Of a stretch of DNA of 64,000 nt, positions 1-8,634 are shown in pieces. Each line of letters opens with the position of its first letter. Position 1 is the first letter of the stretch. The notes under the pieces were generated by a model. The model had not been told where the DNA came from. It was given only the letters and a program-made list of their open reading frames with translations, and ran no database searches. Source of the stretch: Halobellus sp. LT62 (GTDB lineage: Archaea > Halobacteriota > Halobacteria > Halobacteriales > Haloferacaceae); the NCBI RefSeq assembly GCF_037031285.1, contig NZ_JAYEZO010000001.1, positions 1,488,001-1,552,000 on the forward strand, in the 5' to 3' direction. A program made the translations under genes and the position numbers.

Positions 1-1
1 C

Positions 2-523
2 GACGAGGGGGAGTTCCGTCCGCTGGATTCGGTGACCGACGAGACGCGAAAGCGACTCATCCGCCTCACCTATCTGCAGGAGAAGCCCTGCGACGCGTGT
101 TACCTGCTCCACGGCGAAGCCGAGAAGCGCCGCTGCAATCAGGCGGAGATCGTCTACGGCGAGCCGATGGAGGAGGTACTCCTCTGCTCGGAGCACGAGG
201 CCGACTTCCTCTACTGGTTCCGCGAGGAAGACGGCTCCGAAGCCGCCGGGACCGAAACCTTTCGAGATCAGTTCCACGAGTGGTTCCTCGACGGCGACCG
301 CGCGCCCGACGGCTACGGCGGGCTCGAACACGTCGACACCGACCCCGACACGCTCCCGACGCCGCCGGACCCCGCCGAACTGAATCGACGACTCAACGAA
401 GAGTACGAGGGCGAGCGCAAGCGGATCGACCTCCGGACCGGGGAGATCACGACCGTCGACGACGAGGACGACTCGCCCTCGCTCGGTGACGTCGACCTCG
501 GCCGAGAGTATCCAACAAAGTAG
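2..523 (+). CDS. Conserved haloarchaeal hypothetical protein with Cys pairs, 5' end probably outside window
   Basis: The frame is open to the left edge, and the codons before the first candidate start (GTG at 32) read like natural protein (DEGEFRPLDS), so the gene probably begins outside the window. The visible part has a CDAC pair, a further Cys in RRCNQ and another in LLCSEHE, together compatible with a small metal site of zinc-finger type. The rest is acidic and mostly polar, with no membrane segment. Its TAG stop touches the ATG of the next gene (trmJ), so the two are almost certainly cotranscribed. I do not recognise a family and assign no function. If GTG 32 is the real start the protein has 163 residues. 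Confidence 0.7.
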   Translation, partial: DEGEFRPLDSVTDETRKRLIRLTYLQEKPCDACYLLHGEAEKRRCNQAEIVYGEPMEEVLLCSEHEADFLYWFREEDGSEAAGTETFRDQFHEWFLDGDRAPDGYGGLEHVDTDPDTLPTPPDPAELNRRLNEEYEGERKRIDLRTGEITTVDDEDDSPSLGDVDLGREYPTK

Positions 524-1345
524 ATGTCGGCCGCTGACTCGGACCCCTCTGACCCCGACGCGCGAAACCGAAAGCCGGTCGTCGTCGTCGTCGAACCCGA
601 GACGCCCGGAAATATCGGTACGATCGCTCGCGCGATGAAGAACTTCGGGCTCTCAGAACTGAAGCTCGTCGACCCGCCGGAACTCTCCAGAGACAGTGAC
701 GCGTACGGCTTCGCCGGACACGCTCGCGAGGACGTGCTACCGAACGCCGAGGAGGTGACGCTCGATGAAGTCGTCGACGACTACCATACGATCGGGACGA
801 CGGCGATCACCAACGAAGATAGTCGAAAACACGTCCGCTTTCCGTTCAAGACGCCGGTCGAGGTGCGCGAGAGCCTCGAAACGGTCGAAACGCGGACGGC
901 GCTGGTGTTCGGTCGCGAGGGGACAGGCCTCGACAACGAGGAACTCGAACGGCTCGACGAAGTGTGTTCGATCCCGGCGAGCGGCGAGTACCCGGTCTTG
1001 AACCTCGGACAGGCCGCGACGATCCTCTTTTACGAACTCCGACCGCTGACCGTTGAGGAGTACCAGCTTCCGGACGTCGAACGCGAGCGCGCCGCCGAGG
1101 CCGACATCGACCGCTTCTACGACTTCTTCGAGACGTTCCACCGCTCGATCGACGGCCGCGAGCACAAACGCGAGAAGACGTCGGTGATGATGCGTCGTCT
1201 CCTCGGGCGCGCACACCCCACCGAGCGCGAAATCACCACGCTCACCGGTATTTTCAGGCGCGCGAACGACCTGCTGGAGGATCGAACGTTCGGCGATCAC
1301 GTGGACGAAGAGCCCGAAGAAGTGCGCGAGAGTCCGAACGACTAG
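524..1345 (+). CDS. trmJ: TrmJ-type SPOUT RNA 2'-O-methyltransferase
   Basis: A 273-residue SPOUT (TrmH/TrmJ) methyltransferase, predicted to methylate the ribose 2'-OH of a tRNA nucleotide using S-adenosylmethionine. Seen: the N-terminal motif EPETPGNIGTIARAMKNFG, the central LVFGREGTGL and the C-terminal PVLNLGQAATILFYEL, which are the three SPOUT motifs that form the trefoil knot and bind SAM. After residue 180 a helical tail with MMRRLLGRAHPTEREI matches the C-terminal extension of TrmJ rather than other TrmH proteins. The length is normal for an archaeal TrmJ. ATG 524 follows the upstream stop directly. The exact tRNA position is inferred from the family (position 32). Confidence 0.9.
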   Translation: MSAADSDPSDPDARNRKPVVVVVEPETPGNIGTIARAMKNFGLSELKLVDPPELSRDSDAYGFAGHAREDVLPNAEEVTLDEVVDDYHTIGTTAITNEDSRKHVRFPFKTPVEVRESLETVETRTALVFGREGTGLDNEELERLDEVCSIPASGEYPVLNLGQAATILFYELRPLTVEEYQLPDVERERAAEADIDRFYDFFETFHRSIDGREHKREKTSVMMRRLLGRAHPTEREITTLTGIFRRANDLLEDRTFGDHVDEEPEEVRESPND

Positions 1346-1364
1346 TCGACAGGAAAGAACGCGG

Positions 1365-3299
1365 CTACTCGAACTCGAACCGTCCGCCGTCGCCGAACGC
1401 CACGTCGGACTCCGGGCTTTCACTCGGTCGCTGCGGCACCGATCCCGTCCCCGACGACGCGTCGCTCCCGTCGCTCACCTCGAATGCCCCGACGAGCGTC
1501 TGCAGTTCTTCGGCCTGTTCGGCGACGGACCTGACGTTCGAGCTCACCTGTGCGAGCGAGGAGGCCTGCTCTTCGGCGGCCGCGGAAACGCTCTGTGCCT
1601 CGCCCGCCGTCGTCTTGCTGATCTCGGCGACGGCTTCGACCCGCGAGACCGCCTGTTCCGCGCTGACGGCCTGATCGTCCGTCGCGTCGCTGATCTCGTG
1701 GATGCCGCTGTCGGTCTCGTCGACGTTCGCGGCGACCTGCGTGAACGCATCGACGGCGGCCTCGACGGCCTCGACACCGTCGCGCACGTGCTCTTCCGCC
1801 CGCTGTGCCTCCTCGACGGTCGTCGCGGTTTGCGCCTGCGTCTCGTCGATGAGTTGTTCGATCTCGTTCGCGGACTCTTGGGTCTCCTCGGCCAACTGCT
1901 TGATCTCGTCGGCGACGACGGCGAACCCGTCGCCGGTGACTCCCGACCCCGATGCACCGACGCGCGCGGCCTCGATGTTCGCGTTCAGCGCGAGCAGGTT
2001 CGTCTGCTCTGCGACGTCGCTGATGAGCTCGACGATCTCGCCGATCTCGTCCATCCGCTCGTCGAGTCGTTCGACGTGATCGACCGTCGAATCGATGGCG
2101 GACTGGCCGCTGCGCGCGTCCGTGATCGCGCTCTCGGCTGTCTCCTCGCCCTCGGCTGCGACCCGCGCCGTCTGGTGGGAGGTCTGTGCGACGGTCTCCG
2201 CCGAGGAGGCGACCTCTTCGATCGTCGCCGAGAGGTCCGTCATCTTCCCGTAGACCTCTTCGAGCATCTCCCGCTGTTCATCGGTGCCGCTCGAAATCTC
2301 TTGGATCGCCTCGCTCACCTCCTCGCTTGCCCGTTTGACTTCGCCGGTCCCGGCGTCGGCCTCCTCACTGGCGTCTGTCATCTCGCGGGTGAACGACTGG
2401 ATGTCTCGAACTGCAGTCTCCATCTCCTCGATCATCTCGTTGTACGCGGCGGCGATCTCGGCCATCGCCTCGCTCTCGCTCTCGGAGTCCAGTCGGACTG
2501 TCAGTTCGCCGTCGGCCGCGCGGGCCATCGCGGTACTGTAGTCGGCCGCTTTCGCTTCGAGGTGCTCGTTCAACTGCGCGGCCTCGCGCTCTCGGGCCTC
2601 GGCCTTCGCCTTCAACTCCTCCGCTTCCTCGGTCTCTGCGAGCCGCTTTCTTGCCTCCTCGCGGGAGCGTTCGATCGAGTACCAGTTCGTCATCAGCGCG
2701 GCGGCGAGCGCGAGTACGAACAGCGAGTGGATGCCCGCCCACACGAACGGGTTGTTGGCACCGGCGGCGTGGTTGTACACTTCGGCGGGGTTCAGCATTC
2801 CGAACACGCCGTGTTGGACCGCCACGTAAACGATTCCGACGAGGAAGGGGAGCCAGTCCTCGTACACGGCGACGACGCCCATCACGACGAAGAAGTGAAA
2901 GTGTGCTTCGATGTAGCCGCCGGAGAAGTACACCAAGATCGCAGACCCAGTCGCCAGTCCGACCGTCGCGAGCGTCGCCCGTTTGCGACGACCCAAGCGG
3001 GGCCAACTCGAAAGAAGTGCGAGCACGCCGAGAACGCCGGTCCGAAGCACGATCTGTGAGAGCTCCCGCCCGGGGATCGTCGCTCCCGTGAACGGGTCCG
3101 TTCCCTGGTACAGTCCCAGCGCGAACAGCAGCGGGATGTGTGCGACGAGCAGGAGGACGATGTTCCGATGCCGCCGCTTCCACCGCTCCTCGGGGATCGA
3201 GTACCCGCTCGGCGTATACCTGATGAGATCCCTGATCTTCCGTCGGACTTCGCTCTCTATACCGCGGACTCCCCCATCCGCGTTAGTCGCCCCAGCCAT
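1365..3299 (-). CDS. Membrane-bound methyl-accepting transducer (Htr family, possibly aerotaxis, HtrVIII-like)
   Basis: A 644-residue chemotaxis-type transducer. The first 215 residues hold about six hydrophobic segments, with a His-containing helix (EAHFHFFVVMG), then DWLPFLVGIVYVAVQHGVFG and a further IHSLF. A charged coiled coil and HAMP-like region follow (about 220-310), then a long cytoplasmic signalling domain with the hairpin EQTNLLALNANIEAAR (about 440-455) and EIKQLAEETQESANEIEQLI. Such transducers signal to CheA/CheW. Six N-terminal helices with conserved His and a length near 640 resemble the Halobacterium HtrVIII oxygen transducer, so an aerotaxis role is plausible but unproven. 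Oddity: between AARVGAS and DGFAVVADE about five extra residues (GSGVTG region) interrupt a normally invariant stretch. It is a single-gene unit converging on trmJ. Confidence 0.85.
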   Translation of the reverse strand: MAGATNADGGVRGIESEVRRKIRDLIRYTPSGYSIPEERWKRRHRNIVLLLVAHIPLLFALGLYQGTDPFTGATIPGRELSQIVLRTGVLGVLALLSSWPRLGRRKRATLATVGLATGSAILVYFSGGYIEAHFHFFVVMGVVAVYEDWLPFLVGIVYVAVQHGVFGMLNPAEVYNHAAGANNPFVWAGIHSLFVLALAAALMTNWYSIERSREEARKRLAETEEAEELKAKAEAREREAAQLNEHLEAKAADYSTAMARAADGELTVRLDSESESEAMAEIAAAYNEMIEEMETAVRDIQSFTREMTDASEEADAGTGEVKRASEEVSEAIQEISSGTDEQREMLEEVYGKMTDLSATIEEVASSAETVAQTSHQTARVAAEGEETAESAITDARSGQSAIDSTVDHVERLDERMDEIGEIVELISDVAEQTNLLALNANIEAARVGASGSGVTGDGFAVVADEIKQLAEETQESANEIEQLIDETQAQTATTVEEAQRAEEHVRDGVEAVEAAVDAFTQVAANVDETDSGIHEISDATDDQAVSAEQAVSRVEAVAEISKTTAGEAQSVSAAAEEQASSLAQVSSNVRSVAEQAEELQTLVGAFEVSDGSDASSGTGSVPQRPSESPESDVAFGDGGRFEFE

Positions 3300-3382
3300 A
3301 CCGTCCCGGCGGAGAGAGCGGATAAAACCGTTTGGTGCCAGCTATCACTCCGCGTAATCGGACGGACGCTGAGGTTCAACGA

Positions 3383-5251
3383 TCAGGTCCGCTTTTGGAT
3401 CTCTTCGCGGAGCACGTCGCTGACGATCTCGCCGTCAGCCTTCCCGCGGAGCGCACCCATCGCCTCGCCCATCAGGCCCGAGAAGGCGGCCATTCCCTCC
3501 GCTTCGACCTGTTCGGAATTGCGCTCGACGACCTCGACGACGGCCTCGCGAACGTCGTCCTCGGAGACTCCGGAGAGGCCGGCTTCTTCGACCGCCGCAG
3601 AGGCGCTCATCTCGGGGTTCTCCGCCAGCGTCGAGAGCACGTCGCCGACGCCCTCCTTGGCCAACTCGCCGTCCTCGACGAGGTGCATCACCGCGAGCAG
3701 CTGCTCGTCGGTCAGGTTCTCGACGGCGACGCCGTCGCGGCGGAGCTCAGTCAGCGTCGACTCCAACAGGCCCGCGGCGAACGTCGCGTCGATGCCGTCG
3801 TCGACCGCGCGCTCGAACAGCGGCATCCGACGACCGTACGCGACCTGCTCTGCGAGTCCGGCGTCGAGGTCGAACTCCGATTGGTACCGGTCGACCTTCT
3901 CGGTCAGGAGCTCCGGCGTCTCGACCTCCGAGGGGTCGAGTTCGACCGGCGGCACGTCGGTCTCGGGGTACATCCGCGCCGCGCCCGGGAGCGGGCGGAG
4001 GTACCGCGTCGTGCCGTCGTCGTTGGCACCGCGGGTCTCCTCGGGAACGCCCGCGAGCGCCGTCCGCGCGCGATCGGCGGCCGCCTCGATGGCCAACTCC
4101 GCGGTCTCCGTGTCGTCGGCGACGATGGCGACGGCGTCCCCGTCGTCCGCGTCCACCGTCTCGCGCAGCGCTTCGACCTCCGCCTCGGTCACGCCGTAGG
4201 CGGGCAGTTCGTCGGTGTGGAAGATGCCGCCCGCGCCGTGGCGCTTGGCGTGGTCGGACAGCTCGGTCCCGAGGCGGCGGTCGGGCTGGATCTCGCGGCC
4301 GACGAGACCGTCGAATCCGTACAGCGGGACGGCCATCACCGTCCCGCCCCCCGAGAGCGCGCCGTCGATGACGCCGGAATCGGTGCCCTCGAACACCTCG
4401 GAAACGTCGACCGCGTCGCCGACGCTCGCGTCGCGCTCGGCCAGCTCCTCGCGGATGTCGAGCAGTGCGACCTGCCGGCCGACCTCCCGTCGGACGATCT
4501 CGTCGATCTGATCGAGCGCCTGCACGCCCTTGATCTCGACGCGCGCGCCCTCGGCGATCGAGACGTTCACGTCTTGGCGGATCGTCCCCAGCCCGCGCTT
4601 GACCGCGCCCGTCGAGCGGAGGAGCATCCCGATCGTTTCGGCGGCTTCCCGCGCCTGTTCGGGCGAGTCGATGTCGGGGCGCGTACCGATCTCGACGAGC
4701 GGGACGCCGAGTCGGTCCAGCGAGAACGTGACGCCGTCGTCGCGCTCTTCGACCCGCTGGGCGGACTCCTCTTCGAGCATCAGGTCTTCGACGCCGACGG
4801 GGCCGTCGCTCGTCTCGATCTCGCCGTCCTGGGCGATGAGCGACGTCCGCTGGAACCCGGAGGTGTTCGAGCCGTCGATGACGAGCTTCCGCATCACGTG
4901 CGCCTGATCGACCGGTTCCATATCGAGCAGGTTCGCGATCTGCAGCACGACTTCGCGGGCTTCGGCGTCGAGTCGGTGCGGCGGCTCGTCGTCTTCCTCG
5001 ACGAGGCAGGTCGAATCGTACGCGAGGTACTCGAACTCGCGGTCGACGCGGCTCTCTTCGAGGGCGGCCTCGTCGAGCTCGCCGAGCTCGCTCTTCGTCG
5101 GGTGGAGATAGCGCGTGAACGAGCGCGTCGCCGACTCGGGGTCGCGGGCGTCGGTCGGACACTGACAGAACAGCTTCGTCGCAGTGTCGAGTTGCTGGTG
5201 GATTTCCAGCCCCGCGACGAGGCCGAGATCGTCGTAGTCGTAGGCGGTCAT
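3383..5251 (-). CDS. gatE: Glutamyl-tRNA(Gln) amidotransferase subunit E
   Basis: Subunit E of the archaeal GatDE complex, which converts Glu-tRNA(Gln) to Gln-tRNA(Gln) in the cytoplasm. GatE binds the tRNA and performs the kinase and transamidase steps, with ammonia supplied by GatD. Seen: the N-terminal GLEIHQQLDTATKLFCQC, typical of the GatB/GatE core, the SNTSGFQRTSLIA block, and the GatE-specific aspartyl-tRNA-synthetase-like insertion before a C-terminal YqeY-like helical tail (GLMGEAMGALRGKADG). The 622 residues are full family length, and no gatD is visible here. The ATG start lies about 30 bp after a T-rich TATA-like stretch (near 5275-5283). Confidence 0.96.
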   Translation of the reverse strand: MTAYDYDDLGLVAGLEIHQQLDTATKLFCQCPTDARDPESATRSFTRYLHPTKSELGELDEAALEESRVDREFEYLAYDSTCLVEEDDEPPHRLDAEAREVVLQIANLLDMEPVDQAHVMRKLVIDGSNTSGFQRTSLIAQDGEIETSDGPVGVEDLMLEEESAQRVEERDDGVTFSLDRLGVPLVEIGTRPDIDSPEQAREAAETIGMLLRSTGAVKRGLGTIRQDVNVSIAEGARVEIKGVQALDQIDEIVRREVGRQVALLDIREELAERDASVGDAVDVSEVFEGTDSGVIDGALSGGGTVMAVPLYGFDGLVGREIQPDRRLGTELSDHAKRHGAGGIFHTDELPAYGVTEAEVEALRETVDADDGDAVAIVADDTETAELAIEAAADRARTALAGVPEETRGANDDGTTRYLRPLPGAARMYPETDVPPVELDPSEVETPELLTEKVDRYQSEFDLDAGLAEQVAYGRRMPLFERAVDDGIDATFAAGLLESTLTELRRDGVAVENLTDEQLLAVMHLVEDGELAKEGVGDVLSTLAENPEMSASAAVEEAGLSGVSEDDVREAVVEVVERNSEQVEAEGMAAFSGLMGEAMGALRGKADGEIVSDVLREEIQKRT

Positions 5252-5346
5252 TATGAGAACGTGCGCCGCCCGGCGTAAAAAATGATTCAGTCCGCGTCGA
5301 CGGCGACGACTCGCGAGCGGCGGCCCAGAATTACAGCCGGTCCAGA

Positions 5347-5511
5347 CTACAGCCGCCGGAGCCCGTCGCCGATGCCGCTGGCCCCCTCACATTCGGGGCA
5401 GGCGTAGTGCCAGCCGTCGGTCGTCGCTTTGCCTTCGGGGAACGTCGCCCCGCAGTGCCGGCATTCGAGGAGGTCGCGACCCTGGTCGCGACTGTACTGA
5501 AGACCCTGCAT
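5347..5511 (-). CDS. Small zinc-ribbon microprotein (54 aa)
   Basis: A 54-residue protein with two Cys pairs, CRHC at 17-20 and CPEC at 38-41, spaced as in a small zinc ribbon (CPxCG-type haloarchaeal zinc-finger microproteins). Between the pairs is the aromatic GWHYA. The ATG at 5511 was chosen because the zinc-ribbon homology starts right after it; an in-frame extension upstream would add only basic, low-complexity residues typical of non-coding DNA. No partner or pathway is evident, and nucleic-acid or protein binding is only the usual guess for this class. It lies between gatE and a methyltransferase gene on the same strand. Confidence 0.7.
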   Translation of the reverse strand: MQGLQYSRDQGRDLLECRHCGATFPEGKATTDGWHYACPECEGASGIGDGLRRL

Positions 5512-5587
5512 ACGTCGGATTTCGACGGATCGAGCTATCAACGTATCGGTTCGCGAACGCAACCGATGGCTCCGCTCACGATAGCTC

Positions 5588-6274
5588 CTACGAGTACCCG
5601 GCGTGCAGTCGGATCGTACCGAACACGTAATCCCGAGAGACGACCCGATCCAGACAGTCCGCGAGCGCGCGGCGGCACGCCTCCGTGCGTTCGGCGAGTT
5701 GGCAGAGCGGATCGCCAACCTCGAAATCGAACAGCCGGGCGTTCATCCGGGCGAACGCGCGCAGGGCGGCGTTAGCGACGCGACCGCCGTGCGGGGCGAA
5801 GTTGGCGACGACCACGGCGTCCGCGAGTTCGCACCACCGACAGACGACCGCGTACGGGTCCGGAAACAGCGACGTGACGAACGTGGCGAGCACGCCGTCG
5901 GCCCGCGAGATCGGCGGCCGCGTCGCGTCGCCGCGAACGACTGAGACGTTCGTCCAGCCGCGTCGCTCGATGAGTCCCCGCGCCCGTTCGAGCATCGGCT
6001 CGGTGACGTCGACGCCGACGACCCGCCCGTCGGGGCCGACAGCCTCCCGAAGCGCGGGGAGGTTGACGCCGGGACCGCAACCGAAGTCGACGGCGGTGTC
6101 GCCCGGTTCGAGATCCAGCGCCGCGACGCAGCCGGCGCGGACGCCGCCGATCGACGCCGTCGCTCGCGCGAACCAGTCGTAGACCGGTGCCCACGAGCCG
6201 TACTCGCGCATAATCCGGCGGGCCGATTCGGGGTCGAACGAGGGGCGGTCCTCGCTTCCGTCGGACGGGTTCAC
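5588..6274 (-). CDS. Class I SAM-dependent methyltransferase
   Basis: A 228-residue Rossmann methyltransferase of the UbiE/Methyltransf_11 type. Seen: motif I VDFGCGPGVNLPALREA (about 66-82), an acidic residue after strand 2 (VVGVDVTEPMLERAR) and motif II/III regions VVRGDATRPP and ADGVLATFVTSLF. The N-terminus SARRIMREYGSWAPVYDWFA is typical of small-molecule methyltransferases. The GTG start at 6274 is supported by a 4-bp GTGA overlap with the stop of the upstream gene, meaning translational coupling. The C-terminal Cys-containing part (CRWCEL, CRRALADCLD) may shape the substrate site. The substrate is unknown; its coupled partner is a Cys-rich protein of unknown function, so the two probably act on the same compound. 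Confidence 0.8.
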   Translation of the reverse strand: MNPSDGSEDRPSFDPESARRIMREYGSWAPVYDWFARATASIGGVRAGCVAALDLEPGDTAVDFGCGPGVNLPALREAVGPDGRVVGVDVTEPMLERARGLIERRGWTNVSVVRGDATRPPISRADGVLATFVTSLFPDPYAVVCRWCELADAVVVANFAPHGGRVANAALRAFARMNARLFDFEVGDPLCQLAERTEACRRALADCLDRVVSRDYVFGTIRLHAGYS

Positions 6275-7038
6275 GGCCGCACCCCGACCTCCTCGGGCGA
6301 CGTCTTCGGCCACCACTGCCGGGGTCCGTCGTGGGCGACCGACGAGTAACACTGCTCGGAACCGGCGCAGCCACGCGGCCGCTGATAGTCGATGCCGCGC
6401 GTTTCCAAGTAGGTCACGTACCCGTCGTCGACGCGGTCGAGCTTCTCGTGACAGACCCACCGCTTCCCGCACGCACCGGCCGCGACGTTCCGGTACGGGC
6501 AGGTGAACGCGGTCCGCTCGGTCCCGTCCTCCGACTCGGTCGCGTCGATTCGCACGCCGACGGTCCGGTACGCCGCGCGCAACCGCCGGACCACCTGTTC
6601 GGGCGAGGACGCCCCGAGAAACAACACGTGCGCCAGTCCGTACCCGAAGTCGTGGAGGAGGCGTTCGAACGGGGACAGCGAGCCGCGAGAGTCAGCCAAC
6701 AGCGCCCGCAAGTCCGCGTACCACGTCGAGACCGCAGCCACCGAATCGAGCGTCTCGGCCGCGCTCGCGAGCGCGTCTCGCCGCTGCGTCAGCGGGGTCG
6801 CTCCCTCCGAGAGTCGGAACGACGGCACCGATTCGACGTGTTCGAGCACCGATTCGCGGAGGGCCTCACCGTCGGCGTACGCCGCCGACCGACGCTGTAG
6901 CTCTCGGTACCAAGAACCGGCTATCGCGCTGTACGTGCCGTCGAGAAGTTCGTCAGCGCGCTCGAACTGCTCGGATTCGGGCGGCGTCGGAAAGCGATCG
7001 ACGACGGCCAGCAGCTCCCGTGGCTTCGGACCCGTCAT
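6271..7038 (-). CDS. Haloarchaeal hypothetical protein with Cys-rich C-terminus
   Basis: A 255-residue soluble protein that I cannot place in a family. Residues 1-170 are helical and polar, with many Arg/Glu and Leu heptads. The C-terminal 80 residues hold five cysteines in a compact block (CPYRN, ACGK, WVCHEK and GCAGSEQC), suggesting a zinc or iron-sulfur site. The stop overlaps the GTG of the downstream methyltransferase by 4 bp, so both are made from one message. A role as an accessory or substrate-recognising subunit for that enzyme is inference only. An ATG start at 7038 gives a normal soluble N-terminus (MTGPKPRELLAVV). Confidence 0.7.
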   Translation of the reverse strand: MTGPKPRELLAVVDRFPTPPESEQFERADELLDGTYSAIAGSWYRELQRRSAAYADGEALRESVLEHVESVPSFRLSEGATPLTQRRDALASAAETLDSVAAVSTWYADLRALLADSRGSLSPFERLLHDFGYGLAHVLFLGASSPEQVVRRLRAAYRTVGVRIDATESEDGTERTAFTCPYRNVAAGACGKRWVCHEKLDRVDDGYVTYLETRGIDYQRPRGCAGSEQCYSSVAHDGPRQWWPKTSPEEVGVRP

Positions 7039-7101
7039 ACACCCGTATACGAACGCACGGGCAAAAGCGTACGTTCGGTATCAGTCGTCTTCGGTTCGGC
7101 C

Positions 7102-8511
7102 TCAGTCGTCGCCGAGGATGCCGCGGTGGGTCATCGACTCGGGGTCGAGCACCTCGTCGGCCTCTTCCTCGCTGAGGTATCCCTTCTCGACGACGACCTC
7201 TCGGACCGTCTTGTCCTCTTTGAGCGCCGTCTTCGCGACTTCGCTGGCCTTGTCGTAGCCGATTGTCGGGTTCAGCGCCGTCGCGAGCGCCATCGAGCGC
7301 TCGACCTGCTCTTCACAGACTTCCTCGTTCGCTTCGAGTTTCGCGACGAACCGCTCTGCGAACACCTCGCTGGCGTTCGAGAGCAACTCGGCTGACTGGA
7401 GGAAGTTGTGCGCGAGCACCGGTTTGTAGAGGTTCAGGTCGATCTGCCCCTCGGCCGCTCCCGCGGCGACCGCGGCGTCGTTTCCGACGACCTGTTTGTG
7501 GACCTGATTGACCGCCTCGGCGACGACGGGGTTGATCTTCCCGGGCATAATCGAACTACCGGGCTGGTTCTCGGGCTGTTCGATCTCGCCGAGGCCGCTC
7601 CGCGGTCCCGACGCCAGAAGTCGGAGGTCGTTGGCGATCTTGTTCAGCGAGCCTGCGACCGTCCGGAGCGCGCCGTGTGCCTCGCTCATCGCGTCGTGAG
7701 CGGCCTGCGCCTCGAAGTGGCTGTCGGCCGGGCGGAAGTCGAGGCCGGTCTCCGCGGCGATGTAGTCGGCGGCGCGCTCGGGGAACTCCGGATGGGTGTT
7801 GAGCCCGGTCCCCACCGCGGTCCCGCCGAGCGCCAGTTCGCCGAGGTGGTCGCTGACGTTTTCGGCGCGGGTGATCCCCTTCTCGACCTGCGTGCGGTAC
7901 GCGCCGAACTCCTGGCCGAGTCGAATCGGCGTCGCGTCCTGCAGGTGGGTCCGACCGGTCTTGACGACGCCGTCGAACTCCGCCTCTTTCGCCGCCAGCG
8001 ATTCGGCGAGCGTTTCGAGCGCCGGAATCAGGTCCTTCTGAACCGCTTCGAGCGCCGAAACGTGCATCGCGGTCGGAATCACGTCGTTCGAGGACTGCCC
8101 GAAGTTGACGTGGTCGTTCGGGTGGACGACGCGGTCTCCGATCGACTCGCCCATAATTTCGGCGGCGCGGTTGGCGATCACCTCGTTGGCGTTCATATTC
8201 GAGGACGTCCCGGAGCCCGTCTGGAAGACGTCGACGGGGAACTGCTCGTCGTGCTCGCCGGCGATGACTTCGTCTGCGGCCTCGACGATGGCGTCCGCGA
8301 CGTCGTCGTCGACGAGGCCCAAGTCGCTGTTCGCCTGTGCGGCCGCCTTCTTAACGACCCCGAGCGCCCGGACGAACCGGCGGCCGAACGCGATCCCCGA
8401 GATCGGGAAATTCTCGACCGCCCGTTGGGTCTGTGCGCCCCAGTAGGCGTCTCTCGGCACCTGCATCTCTCCGAGGCTGTCCCGCTCGATGCGGTACTCG
8501 TCGTCGGACAT
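7102..8511 (-). CDS. fumC: Class II fumarate hydratase
   Basis: Fumarase of the oxygen-stable class II type, reversibly hydrating fumarate to (S)-malate in the citric acid cycle. The 469 residues match the family length. Seen: the N-terminal MQVPRDAYWGAQTQRAV, the TGSGTSSNMNANEV substrate region, GRTHLQDATPI containing the catalytic-site His, and the superfamily signature GSSIMPGKINP whose Ser acts as catalytic base. The C-terminal MTHRGILGDD is also typical. The enzyme should be a cytoplasmic homotetramer. It is transcribed alone; a TATA-like TTTTACG lies about 30 bp upstream of the ATG. Aspartase and argininosuccinate lyase relatives are excluded by the fumarase-specific motifs. Confidence 0.96.
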   Translation of the reverse strand: MSDDEYRIERDSLGEMQVPRDAYWGAQTQRAVENFPISGIAFGRRFVRALGVVKKAAAQANSDLGLVDDDVADAIVEAADEVIAGEHDEQFPVDVFQTGSGTSSNMNANEVIANRAAEIMGESIGDRVVHPNDHVNFGQSSNDVIPTAMHVSALEAVQKDLIPALETLAESLAAKEAEFDGVVKTGRTHLQDATPIRLGQEFGAYRTQVEKGITRAENVSDHLGELALGGTAVGTGLNTHPEFPERAADYIAAETGLDFRPADSHFEAQAAHDAMSEAHGALRTVAGSLNKIANDLRLLASGPRSGLGEIEQPENQPGSSIMPGKINPVVAEAVNQVHKQVVGNDAAVAAGAAEGQIDLNLYKPVLAHNFLQSAELLSNASEVFAERFVAKLEANEEVCEEQVERSMALATALNPTIGYDKASEVAKTALKEDKTVREVVVEKGYLSEEEADEVLDPESMTHRGILGDD

Positions 8512-8603
8512 ATCCGAATCGACGAGCGGCCGGCGCGTAAAACCCGTCGGTTCGACGCTCGCCTTCGGGACGCCGAGAGACCCGTCAACGCGGAGCCAGA
8601 CGG

Positions 8604-8609
8604 TTTAAG
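8604..8609 (+). promoter_or_regulatory. TATA-like box for the RCK channel gene
   Basis: TTTAAG centred 28 bp before the GTG at 8635. This spacing predicts transcription starting at or next to the start codon, so the mRNA would be leaderless, and it supports the GTG as the true start. Confidence 0.5.
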
Positions 8610-8634
8610 CTACTGCGCCGACAGGCGTTGAAGC

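Noticed and set aside
3332-5278. Plus-strand open frame of 648 codons opposite gatE
   Set aside because: Covers gatE almost exactly in antisense and has no recognisable domain.
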